Below, in pieces: positions 27,647-40,000 of a stretch of 64,000 nucleotides of DNA. Made by a program: the position numbers and the translations under genes. Below the pieces are notes generated by a model. That model did no database searches. It was not told where the DNA came from and saw nothing but the letters and a program-made list of their open reading frames with translations. This DNA comes from Nocardia nova NBRC 15556 (lineage in GTDB: Bacteria > Actinomycetota > Actinomycetes > Mycobacteriales > Mycobacteriaceae): assembly GCF_001613005.1 (NCBI RefSeq), contig NZ_BDBN01000035.1:1-64000 (forward strand), in the 5' to 3' direction. Position 1 is the stretch's first letter. The number at the start of each line of letters is the position of its first letter.

Positions 27647-27892
27647 TTACTGCAGGTACCCTTCGACCTGCTTCACGGGGTTGGCCTGGGCCTCGTCCGG
27701 GTTGCCACCCTGATCGATGCGGGCCCGCCGCTGCCGCAGCAGATCCCAGCACTGATCCAGCATCACCTCGAGATCGGCCAGCTTCGCCCGCTCGGTCTCG
27801 GGATCGAGTTCCCCGCTGGTGGCCTTGGACCGCAGCTGATGCTCCTGCTTCACCAGGTCCTGGATATGGGCAAGGATGTCCTGTTCGGTCAT
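27647..27892 (-). CDS. Small helical protein, DUF2630-like
   Basis: An 81-residue, highly charged, mostly helical protein (MTEQDILAHIQDLVKQEHQL at the start; LEVMLDQCWDLLRQRRARID in the middle; GGNPDEA near the end). It matches my memory of the DUF2630 family of actinobacteria in length and pattern. The coiled-coil character suggests a dimer. The start is ATG 27892, with TACCAT (27899-27904) 6 nt upstream as a leaderless -10 box. It stands between the giant toxin-like operon and the esterase. Its product has no known function, and nothing marks it as an immunity protein. Confidence 0.8.
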   Translation of the reverse strand: MTEQDILAHIQDLVKQEHQLRSKATSGELDPETERAKLADLEVMLDQCWDLLRQRRARIDQGGNPDEAQANPVKQVEGYLQ

Positions 27893-28018
27893 GAGGCCAT
27901 GGTACGGCGCGGGTGCGGGATGTAGTTCGGCCCTGCCCTCCGGTTGCGGACCCCTGCGGAGGCGCCACATTGATCACGTGTGCCTACTCGATGGGGCCGA
28001 GCGTACTGCTCGATTCGG

Positions 28019-31000
28019 TCACGCCTGGCTTCCGGATTCCGGGCCGAATTCCTCGACCCAGGCGATGTGGGATTCGGCATCATGACCCACGGATTGCGCG
28101 GCGGCCTCCACGTCGGCCAAACGGACTGCGAGACCATCCAGGTAGACCTCGGTCAGTGTTTGCCCGGCGGTGTCGCTGTCCGGGTCGATGACCCAGCTGT
28201 CGTCGAGCGCATCGGGGGTGACCTGCCGCATCTGCGCGTGCAACAGCAACTTGGTCAACTTGTCGAGTGTGTCGAGATCGCGAGCCGTCCGGTCGGCCGG
28301 GAAGCCCATTTCACGGAATCGGCGAAGGCTCTCATACTTCGACGCAATCACCGTACGCCAGTCGCTCGGAGTCAATTCGTCGTACGGGTGCGGAAGGTTG
28401 CGGGCGCCTGGGAGGTTGAGTCTTTCGGCCAGTACGTCCCGCAGGTTGGTGAGTGTCAACACCGCCTCGGCATTGTCGGCTGGTGTGTTGTACCAGGCGC
28501 TCGCTTCGATTCGGGCGAGGTTGTCGATCACGTCCTGGTACCACTCGGCTCGGTTGCGCCTATCGTATGCCGCTTTCGACGTGAGTGTTCGTTCCCGGAC
28601 CGCCTCGAGCTCCGCACGCGGAGTGTAGTGCTTGCGCCACTCGATCTTTTCGTTCACGACTGTGGCGTAGTGAAGGCTGAATCCCCCTGGCGGTAGTGCG
28701 TCCTGGTACGCGTTCCCGTTGTCGATCGGCCGAACGATGAAACCGAGCTGGAGTCGCCAGTTCTTGCTCCCGCGCTCGTGTCTGTCCCAGGGGCGGACGA
28801 GCGTATCGCCCCGACCGAGCCGCTGCCCGGTCGGAGTGTGGAAGAAATCTCGCCAAGCGTCTTCGAAATCCCCGAATATATCGCTCGCGTCGAATCCGGG
28901 CACATACTCGATCAGCAACACCAGTTCGCTGCCGCCAGGCAAAATTTCATCCGCGCCCAGTACCTCGGCAGCCCGCGAGCCGGCGTCCGCGAGGGTGATG
29001 GCCGCCAGCTTCTCGGCGTCACGCTGATCGATATCGCGTACCTTCTTCTCGATGTGACGAAATCCGTTGCGGTAGTGAACAATGCACACCCCCGCGGACA
29101 TCGTCGCATCTCCGGTATCGCCTTTCAGGTGCTCGCGAGCGATCTCACCCGAGACAAGGGCCTCTGCGTATTTCTCGGCGAACGTCCTTTCGTCGGCCAG
29201 GTCCTTACGCCACCAGACGTAGTCGCGGTCGCGGTAGTAGTACGCGGTGCGCTCCGGGTCCGGATGTGCTCCGGATATCGTTTCCACGACGAGGCGTCCC
29301 TGGTCGTCGATACGAACGTGCCAGTACTCGATCGACACGCCGTTTTTCGGAGCCTGTCGGCGGAACCCAGGCACCTGCAGGTCCAGCAGCGCACGTTGAT
29401 CGCGCAGTGGCGATGCGACGATCACTCGGCCGTCCGAGGTGTATCCGATCGCCTCCACGATCTGCCCGTCGTCATCGATGAACGGGCTCACTCCGGCAGC
29501 TGCGAACAGCTCCGGTACGGCCATGATCGCGAGCGCTGTGCGAACCTCGTCCAGGTATGTTTTCGCGGCTTCGAGATGCCGCGGCAGCGAGCGGACGCGC
29601 TCATCCAGTTCGGAAATCGCGTCTTGATGGTCGAGCAGCTCGGTCAACGCGTCGTCGGCTACGAGCCGGCGTAGAACCGATTCGAATCGCCGGCGCTGTC
29701 GAATCCGCAGCGCTCGGACCGTGCGCGCGATTGCCTCGGGGTCGCGCTGCCGCAGCTTCGTCTCATCCAGGCCGAGCGCCTGCGCCGGTTGCAGCGCATA
29801 GGTGACCACGTCCTCGGCGTCCGCCTCAGCAGCACGAAGCGCACGACCGAGAGCGGGGGAAAGCTCTGTGGGGTCCGGAGTCGAGTCGTCACTGCCGAAG
29901 CGGTGCCACACACTCGGGACGTCACCTCGACGTCCCCGTCTGTTCCCCCGATCGACGCCCGGATCGACGAATTCGATCTCGCTCCGACCATCGAGTACTC
30001 CATCGAGCGAAGGCGGCCTGGCGCCACGGCCGCGACGTTGCGCCGGGGGCATCAGTAGCGGATCAGGTTGCGGCACGACCGGATCCCATGGCATGCCGTC
30101 GTCCGGGCGGTGGTGATAAGCGTTCGGATCGGGGGCTCGTCTCCGGTTCTTTTTCCGCGGCAGGTCGAGCGCCTCTTGGGGGGACAGTGGGTTTCCCGAA
30201 GAGGCGGGTGCTGCAGCGGGTCGATCACGGCGCCACGGTGTTGTTGCGATCGGCTCGGACTTCTCCGCAGCAGGTGCGGAGGTTTGCTGGAGTGTGCGTT
30301 CGGCGTCGTCAGGTCTGCCGAGGAGTTTGACGGGGTGTGTCCGGTGCCGGAGGGTCCGAATCGGGTGGAAGGCCGGTACGAGGTTGCCGCCACGGCTGGT
30401 CCACATCGGTTGGAGCAGGCGGCCCCGGCCCGTGCCGACAGGTACGGGCCGTCCGTCCGTGCTGGTCCAGAAGGCGGCGAAAGCGTTGCCGAACTCGTCG
30501 TAGGACGCCGTCCATGCGTTCTCACCGTTCTCGTCGCCGCTGATATTCCGCACATGCATCTCGTCCGGGTCCTCGACGAGGGTGTCGAATACGAGAATTT
30601 CGGTACCGGTTTCACCTTCGACTGCGACTACGTAGTGGATGTGACCATCGATGACCACGGCCGCGCTGTCGATGTCGTTGTCCGGATTGCGGATGATTTC
30701 GGCGGCCTCGTGGACGGGACTCTTGCCGCCGGTGTCGAACGGGCGGAGTTGGTTGCCCAGGCTCTCCTCGGTGATCCGCCAGTTGTCGCCGGCGTTCCAG
30801 CGCCGATCGGTGTCGTCGGGCTCCGATCCGAGGTCGTAGCCGAGTGCGCGGTGGATGCGGGCGACCTGAATGGCGCAGTTCCGGATGACCTCGGGGTCGG
30901 GCGCGGCCACCGGCTCGGGGGCGCGGCGTTCGGCAATATTCCGGACGACGAAGCCCGATGCGAGAGCGGTGAGCGCTCCGGCGGATATCCACTGGGCCGG

Positions 31001-34000
31001 GCCCATACCCAAGTTCAGAAGGCCCGCGCCGACGGCCAATCCGCCCAGTGGAGAGGCGAGTCTGCCGACCATGGCCTGCACGGAATTCGCTCGGGCATAG
31101 ACCTCGCCGGGAGTGTTTTGCAGTTTGTATTTTCCTACGGATACATTGCCCGCGCCGAGGGTAGCCCAGGCCGCGACCCAGAACGGCGCGACCGTCATCA
31201 CGTCGTCGGAGAGTGCTTCCGCCAGGCCGACTCCCGCCAGACCGGCGATCTTGGCCGTGAGTATCGTGTCGATGTCGAGCTTTTCACGAAGCTTCGTCGG
31301 AATGCGGCCACCGAGCAGTGTTCCCAGCGGGATCGCGGTGAGAATCGAAAATTTCTGCCATTCCGGCATCGGCGCATCCAGGATCCCCATCGAGTAATAC
31401 GTCCACTCCATGCCCAGGGCGAAATTGGTGAGTCCGTGATTGGTGGCGATACGTTGCAGCATGGGTCTTTTGCGAAGTGCTCGAAAGCCCTCGCCGGCCG
31501 ATTTCATGACCTGGGTACCGAGGTTCTTGCCGGTCGGCATCGGCGTCGTCGCGGTCTTCGGCATACCCCGCATCGTCCCCAGATTCCAGATTGACGACAG
31601 TCCGTTGACCACTGGTGCCAGCAGTGGCGCCGTAGTCGCCACCGCCGGACCGAATCCCGTGATGATCCGCGGTAGATACGCTTGCATGTTGTTGTAACGG
31701 GCGAGCTCCTCGGCGTTTTCCACGCCGAACATCTCACGGAAGACCTTTGCGGAGGTCTGGTCGTACAGGATCGCCCCGGCCGACATGGCCGCCGTTGCCA
31801 GACTCATCGTCAGCGGCATCGCGGGCGCACCGGTTGCGATGGCGGTGGCTTGGGCTGCCGCAGCCGTGAGTGCCAGGGTCTCGCCCGCCACCATGATCGG
31901 CCTCGCCGGTTTGTGCTCGGCGAGAATGCCCGCGAAGATCGGACCGCCCAAATACGGAAGGGTACCGACCAGCCCCACCCAGCTCGCGGCTTCCGGTCCG
32001 GCGGTGCTGAGCAGGTAGTACGGCATCATCGACTCGGTCAACAGGCTGCCGAGCGCCGACCCGACCTGACCGGAGCTTCGAAGTGCGATATCCGGCCGAT
32101 TACGAAGCAACCGCCACAGCGACGATTTCTCCGGTTCCGGCGACTCTTCTGCTTCCTCGCCCCGGCCGCGCCCGTGTCCACCACCGTCGACATTGACGAC
32201 GGGCAGCGCAGCCACCTGCCGCCGTGTGCGTAGCCAGCTGGGTTGGACAGAGCTGCCGCGGTCACCGAACAGGTCGCTGTCCGGATCGGGGATCAGGTGG
32301 AAGTCGGGCAGCTGGCGAGCCGGTGTCCCGGCGCGCAGATGTGTGGCGACGGTGCGGATCGCGCGGATTTCGCGCATCTCGAATGCCGGGAGTCCGGTCT
32401 GCGCCGCGGCGGCGGCGCGCCCGCGGGGCAGGCCGTGCACGAACCTCAGGGTCAGTGCCTGCCGATAGGCGGCGTTGGTGAGCTGCGCGATGGCGGGCTC
32501 GAGGGTTTGCGTCGATGTTCGCTGGACCAGCTCCCGGTCCGCGTCCACGCCGGGGCGAACCTGGGCATCGCCGAGCAGGAGAGCCGAGAGCCGTTGCACC
32601 GCACGGTAATAGGTCGCGTAATGATTAGGTCCGTACGCCTCGACCAGCTCTCGCGTCGGCAACTTCCGCAGCAGCCGCCCTTCGACCGCGGCGCGTTGCT
32701 CGGGGCCGAGTTGCGCGAGGCAACGGGTGAACGCATCGAGATCCTGTTCCAGCGCCTCGAGCACTACCTCGAACGGCTGGTTGCCCGCCCGCTGTTCGAG
32801 CAGCCGAGCGAGGCGGAGGAACGCGCCTCGCTGCGCTGTTCGTACCGCCCCCTCGGTCCGGCCCATGGCTTCCGCAGTGCGTTGGACCGACATCCCCAGT
32901 CCGAAACGCAGATCGAGCAGCCGGCGCGGCCCGGGAGCGAGCTCCTCGATCGCCGCCTGCAACCCCTCCCTGTCCTGGTCGAGCGCATTCCGGACGATCG
33001 GCGGTAGGTGCTGCACGGTCCGGCTTCGCCGCAGTGCCGCAGTCAATTCCGCGGTCGGCACTCCGTGCTCAGCTGCTGCGGATCCGGCGGGTTCGGTCGT
33101 TGCCGTCCGGATCGGGCTGTGATGCTGGGATATGAGCTCTCCGGCGTTGAGGACGAGCCATTGTTCGATATCCCGGTCTCCGATCCGGCCGATATCGCTG
33201 ATCGCGCGTCGGCACGCCGCCTCGAATATTTCCTGGGCAGCTTCGGCTGACGGCGTATGGTGGCGCACCCAAGGGAATACTTTGTGCGCGAACTGTTCCC
33301 GGAGCAAGGCGACTGCTCCTCGGGTGTCGCCCCGTGCCAGGTAGTCATCGATTCGCGGTCGGACCCGGTCCGCCGGGTTCGGGCGCGCTCCTATGGGTGT
33401 GGCGGGCGTGGGGCCGCCCTCGGGTGGGCTGGGGTTCGCGTCGGCGGGGGACGCACCGATGACGTTGGCGATGAACGGAACTCGGGCGACCGCCGTCGGC
33501 GAATGACGGCGCAGGACGGTCTCGCGCACGGTCCGGGCATATCCCTCGGTTTCCGGATGGTCGCGACTCTGGAGGTAGTGGCCGAAGTCGTAGTCTCCGC
33601 TCAGCAACTCGTGCACTGCCGATACGAACCGCCAGTGCGCATCGTCCGTGGGAACGGACCTACCTGTGCGGCGGCGCAGCTGCGAGTGCAGGGCACGGTG
33701 GAGTATCTCAGGAGCGGCATCGGGCGGAGCGGCCAGCACGTCCGCGACGACCGACGTGAACCACTGGGCAATACGATTCTCCGGCGAGGATCTCGTGCCC
33801 TGGAATCCGTCGCGCAACTGTTCGGCGTGACGCAACTGATACGGCTCGATCCAGTGGTTCAGGAAGCGGTCGTACACGGGGCGGCAGGCGATCAGCGGAA
33901 GCAGGCTGTCGCCCGCGTGCCGCGCTCGGTGGTACGCCGGCGACTGTCGGTCCAGGGCGCGGCAGCCCGGGTAGTTCGCCCCGAATACCCCGTCCCGCGG

Positions 34001-37000
34001 GATCGGATCGAAATACCAGAACTCGGCCGGTGACTGATACTTCCTGGTCAGATCGCGATCGGCCTGGAGGACCGGCCGCGCCGCCACAGTCGGAAGGTAT
34101 GCGTACTGCGGAAGTTCGTCCAGCGACAGCTCGCGCTCGACGCGGCCGATGGCGCTGGCATGTGCCGCGGTGTCCGGGCCACTCGGCCGGTCCGGCTCGT
34201 CTGCCCGCATCGTTTCGAGTTTGTAGATCGCCATCATCTCGCCGGGCGTCCGGGGCCGCAGTTGTGCGAGCAGCAACCCTCTGCCGCTCGTATTGGGAAG
34301 GCCGAGAACGGTTTCGGCTTCGAGGGCGGCGGCGGAGAAAGCAGCGAGCGTACTGAGCCGGGGCCCGCGCTCGGCCAGCCAATTCAGTTGCCATTCCCAG
34401 TAATCAGGGCTGTCGATCCAGGCGGGGCCATGCGGTTCGCCTGCCGCGATCCGCATCAGATCATCGATGTAGGCGAAGCTCGGGTCCAAACCGAGTAGTT
34501 CCGCTGCGAGCCGGTGGGGTTCGGGTACATACAGGGTCGGCCTGCTGCCGATGGGATCTGTCGGCCGCGATCCGATCTCATCCGGCGATCGGACGCTCGG
34601 GAGGTCGGGTGATTGCTCGGTGTTACGAGGCTGATCATGTGGCGCGTCGAGAGCGTCTCGATCCTTGTCGACCGTGATCGCGACCGGCTCGGACCACGGA
34701 GTACGCGCATGCGGGTTTACCTGTGGTTCAGCTTCCTCGGCAGCTTCTGTCGCCCGGCTACGGTCGAGCGCATAGGCCTCGGGTATGTCCGGTCGGTTGT
34801 GGAAGAAGACGCCGCCGTGTTGGAGTGAGGTGAGGCGTTGTCGTCGTCTGGGGGTGGGTTTGTTGTCCATGGCGTCGTCGAGTTGTGCCATGGCGGTGCG
34901 GTGTTCGGCGAGGATGGTGTCGGCGATGCGGAGTAGGTGTTGTGTGGCGGCTTCGGGGTCGGTGGGTTGTTGTTCTCGCTCGGCGCGGGCGTGAGCTTTG
35001 GCGGCGAGGTCGCGCGCTAGACGAGGATCGCCGAGTTGGGCCATGAGGTGGTGGTAGACCCGGCTGTTCTCGGCCGAGTGCGCCGGTTCGTCCGAAATCT
35101 CGGTGGGCCGGGCCGGATTCGCTGCGGCGCGCTCCTCGTCGGTTCCTTTCCTCGCAGCCGCGATTGCTTCGTCATCAACGGGTCCGGCTGAACCTGGACC
35201 CGCCGTTGCCTGAGCAGGTTCGGCTCGGGGCGTGCCGGACCATCGGCTGTTCCAGGGGGTGTGCGCAGTTCGGCCTGCTGATTCAGTTGTGTCGGACGAC
35301 GGCCGCGCCCCGATGGTGGGTTCGGTCGATGTCATGCCGCGTCGTTCGGCCTCGGCCGCGGCCAGCTCGCTGATGTTGCGGTGGACTATCACTTCGCCCT
35401 CGGTCGGTGTCAGGACGTCGACCTCGGCAGCCACCACCGATTCTGCCTCGGCCTCGTCCGGCACGAGAGCGCCGTCCTCCTCGCGGATGCCGTACGAACT
35501 GAATTGCTCTGCCCACCATGCCCGCAAAGCTCGGACGTCGTCGGAGCCGTAGCTCTCCTCGAAATGCCGACTGACCACCTCGTGGGCGCTCGGCGCGTCG
35601 ACGGGCAGGAGCCGGCGCAGTGCATGCGCCAATTCGTGGATGGCCAGGCAGAAGTACACCCGCGCGAGATCGACTCGCAGCCGTCCGGCAGCCACCTGCC
35701 GTATCGCCTCGGCATGCATTCGAACCGGTGCCGTCATCCACAATTCGTTGAATTCGATGCCGTCGAAGGAAAATTGGCCGAATACACCGGCATCCTCGGG
35801 AATGATCTTGATTTCGGACAAGTCTGCGAGAATCGGGAATCGGGCGATCATGTGCCGGATGCCCGCAATGAGCTCACCGGCGGTGGCCGCAGTGATGCCG
35901 GGGTTGTCGAGACCGATGATGTCGATGCCGTGGTCGGCTCGTAGCGTTGCGGCCATAGCCGACTTGGCCCGTTGTTCGGCCGGCGTCACAGGGCGGTACT
36001 CGGTCGTGAGTTGCGCTCGGTCCCTGTCCTTCAGGGCTTGGCGCTGCGGCGCGACCTCGGTCAGCAGGTCGTGAAGCACCTGCTCTCCGACGGACGTGTC
36101 CCGGGGATCGTGCTCCATGGCCGCGAAGGCTCCCGCCAGCGCGGCCGCTGCATCCAATCTGCCTTTCCCGTTGGGCCCGTAGTCGCGGAATTGGCTGTTC
36201 GACCAGGCGAATGCCTCACGCGGAGACCACCGTGTCGGCCCTTGATGACTGCTCTCATGGTGGTCGACAAGCGTCAACTTGGCTTCCCGTTGTGCGGACA
36301 GCCGAGTCGCGACATTGAGTGCGTAGCCGAACTCACGTCGGACCAGCCCGAGGACCGGCTCCTCGACGGCCCCCACTGCCCGCCCGCTGTCGATCAGCGC
36401 GGCCCATCCCGAAGCGAAGAGCTCGCGGTCGGTTGCGACGGCCTCGGATACCGTGATGGACCGCGTGTACGGGTAACTCGTGTCGGTTCCGTCGACGTGG
36501 TCGCTCACGGCGAGCGGACGCGTACCCGGGATGGGGCCGAATCCGATCCGCAGCAGTTGGACGTACGGGTATTTCGTCAACAGTTGGTCTATCGCCCGAG
36601 CGAGCTCGCGGGTGACTTCCACTGTGATCCCGGGTAAGTCGAATCCGAACATGCGGACCGCGCGTCTGCGCCACAACTCGGCGGCGACCGCGGCGCCGGT
36701 CGCGCAGGACTCGAACGGGTCGGCCGCGGTCCGATCGATAGCGCCGGTCGCGACCACCGCATCGCGTGCCGCGCGAGCCAAGCGCCGATGTTGCTCACGC
36801 AGTTTTTCCGGGTAGCCGGGATCGTCGAACGGCAGTCGCTGTTCCGCGGTGGCGATGCGCCAATGGCGTTGAAGCCGCCCATTGTGAATTCGGCTACTCA
36901 GGTCGTCGACGAAGTCGTCGGTCGAGACATCTGTCCCGGAGTTCACCGCCGCGAGCACGATCGGCACCGCGCTCTCCGCCAGTCGCACATATTCGGACAG

Positions 37001-40000
37001 CATGTCGTTCGGAAGATCGTGGAAGTCCGTGGTGGCCCGCGAAATTCGGGTGCTGCCGTCGTGTGCTTCGATCCAGGCCGAGTCGGTCGTCGTGTCGAGC
37101 ACGGCGCCGTATCCAGCGTCTTCAGGTGGTTCAGTGGCCGCAACCGCGTACAGCCGAGCTGCCGATCCGACGACCAGCGCACGCGGAGGGAGTGTGGGAA
37201 CGTGGCTGCTCGGCTCTTCGGATCGGGACTCGGAAACGTGTTTCCCCTCCTCGTCCACCTGGCCGGGCGCTTCTCCGGCATCGCGCCGCACGGAGTTCGC
37301 TGTCGATGTGGTCGCCGCGGCCCGGTCGGCCTCCGGCGGTGCGGGTGGGTCGGATTTCCGGTCGGGGCCTGTGCGCGCGTTGGGTTCGTGGGGGTCGTCC
37401 GGGTTTACGGCGGTGACAATTTCGGGAGCGAAGCGGTTGCCCGACAGCTTTCCGATCCAAGATTCACCGGAGGGCGTCGTGCGAGCGCGACCCGGCCACG
37501 ATCGCCGAGTCCAAGAGGCAAATCCGTCGCCTTGTGGAGGTGTGGACGAAGGAGTCGCCGGTTTCTCGGAATCGTCGGGTGATCCGGTGATTTCGTGGGA
37601 GGCGTGCCGGATGACGACCTCACTGTCGGCAGGCCGGCTGAGCGGCGTGAGCACACCGCCGACGCGGCGGTACTTCGCCGTGTAGGCGAAATCCGCTCTC
37701 CGATAGCGGGATCGCCATTCGGTGTAGGGCCTGATGCGGTGGCGTCCGCCGTCGATGAGGGTGTCGTAGACAAAGACCTTGCCCTCGATCTTGTTGAGCA
37801 GGTAGGCGTGGGCGCGATTGCGGCTGCCGTCCTCCTCTACCGTGCCGACAACGACGACGACAGTATCGAGCTGAGGGTCGGCGACCAAGTCGTCGTATGC
37901 CGAGCGCATCGGGTCGTCGAGTGTGTTGTCGGGGTCGGCCCACAGCAGCCCGGCGGCGATGCCGCGTTCCAGGCCCATGGCATTGATCGCGCCGTTCGGA
38001 TCGACCACGGCGGTGTCCAGCCCGAGCATGAGCAGCATGCGCGTGATCCAGGGGACGCAATCGAGGACTTGAGATGGAAGATCTCCGGTCGCGTTGTGCG
38101 AGTCCGGCGGGTGATGGGTCGACGAGTGTGCGTCGTTGTCCTCGAAGTCGGACGCGGGGCGGGTCAGGTCGAACCAGGTGACCTGGCGCCACGGCCCGGC
38201 CGGTTCGTCGAGGATGCGCACACCGGCCCGGAGGAACGTCGAACCGTCCGGTGCCGCAACGGATTCCGGAGGCGTAATGGACTTCTCGTCGTCGACGGCA
38301 ACCACATCGACGCGCACCCGGTCGGCGGTGTTCTCGGCCACCATCGATACCGGGCCGACGAGTGCGCCCAGCATCAGTCGCAGCGCCGAGAGGATCGAGT
38401 CCCGGGCGACGGTTGCGGCGCCCGGCGGCCAGTCGCGGATCTGCGAAAGCAACCACTCGCCGGCCTGCGCGAGATCAGTCGCCGATTCCGATGTGCGAGC
38501 GGTCGTTCGAAGAGCAATTGTGTTGCCGGGCGTTGCCGCTATCGGCTCCGGGGCCGGCGGTCGCGCACCGGGGCGATCCTCGGTGGGTACGTCCTCGACC
38601 CAAGCGCCACCGGATTCCGCCAGCCACGCTCTCAGCCGCGAGTGCACCGCCGCCAGTGCCGCGGCGGTCCGCACTCGGTCGCTGCCGAGGCGCACCGATT
38701 CCCAGCGCGCGGTCACGCCCGAATCGGCCGTGATGAATTCAACCGTGAAGGTAGCCGGTTCGCAGCGCGGCACGAGGAGTTCAGCGGTGACCGCGACGCC
38801 GTCGACAGAGCGCGTGATTCCGGTGACCTGCACCGCTACCGAGCGTCGGCGGCCCCAGGGCGCACGAGTGACGAAATAGCCGGAAAGCAGCGGCGCCGAG
38901 TTCGTACCCAGTGCTTGCAGCACGGCGGCTGCGGCCGGCGGCGTGCCGCTGTCGTTCCACAGCGATTCCGTGCGATTTCCGGCCGCCGGGGCGCACCGGG
39001 ACAGATCGGCCCCCGCAGTGTGGAGTGCGTCCAGAACCTGTGCCTGTCCGCGGTAGTCGAGGGCGCGGCTCGGCGACATGACCGGCGAGAGGTCGATCGC
39101 GGTGATCGCGCCATGGATGCGCCAGTTACCCATCCCGGCGATGTCGCCGAGCGAACCGCCCTGCGCGAGATACGCCTCGAGCACGTCTGCCTGCCAGCCT
39201 GCAGCGGTGATGAACTCGCCGGACGTGGTGAGCAGAAAGCCCTGCGAGCCGAGGGTGTCGATCGCTGCACCGTCCGCGCGGACCGGACGGCCGCGCCGGT
39301 CGATATGCAGTCGTACCAGGTCGAGATCGACGGCACCGAGCCCGGGGACGTAGCCGGGTAGCGACATCGGGGTGTACTCGGCGCGGCTCGGCGGCGGCGC
39401 CTCCTCGCCCGCATCGATGTCGGCGATGATGTTCTCCGGCGGGTTGAACCCTGCGAAATCGACACCTGAGCGGGCCAGCCAGGGCGCGATTCGATCACGG
39501 TGAAAAGATTCGATCGCCGAGCCCACGAATTGGTTGTCGGAACTGTCCTCGCGCACGTAATAGGCGATGGTGGCATCGCGCCCATGAAGCAGGTGCAGGG
39601 ATATTTGCCCGGGCGTCGCGTTCCCGCGCAGCGAACCGACCGCCAGTTCCACGACCAGACCGGTGTCGGTGGCGTGCCAGTCGGTGATGTCGACCCAGTG
39701 ATCGGTCGAGGCGCCGGAGAACAGAGTGTCGACCGCCGGATCGCCGTCGAAGACGCCGAGTCCCCGGCGCTCGATCAACTGCTCGACAGTGGGTACCCGA
39801 GTCTCGGGTATCCACAGATAGCCCGCTGTCCCGTTCCTGACGGTCAGATTCTCGGCTGGAACTCGATGCGACAGTTCGAACATCGCCTGCGCCGCGAACC
39901 GCGCACTCAGTGCCGATCGGGACCCGGCGTTCGCAATGAGGCCGCTGCCGAGCTCGACCTCGATCCGGCGGCCGTCCACGACCTGCCAGGCGCCGAACGC

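Noticed and set aside
27937..27962. Short hairpin cctccg/cggagg downstream of the giant gene
   Set aside because: Only a 6-bp stem with a 14-nt loop and no T-run; too weak to call a terminator.
30068..31594. 508-codon plus-strand open frame inside the giant gene
   Set aside because: It is antisense to the MFS-like and deamidase-4 regions of the giant protein and has no recognisable domain. Similar plus-strand frames at 37595-39361 and 46634-48343 are rejected for the same reason.
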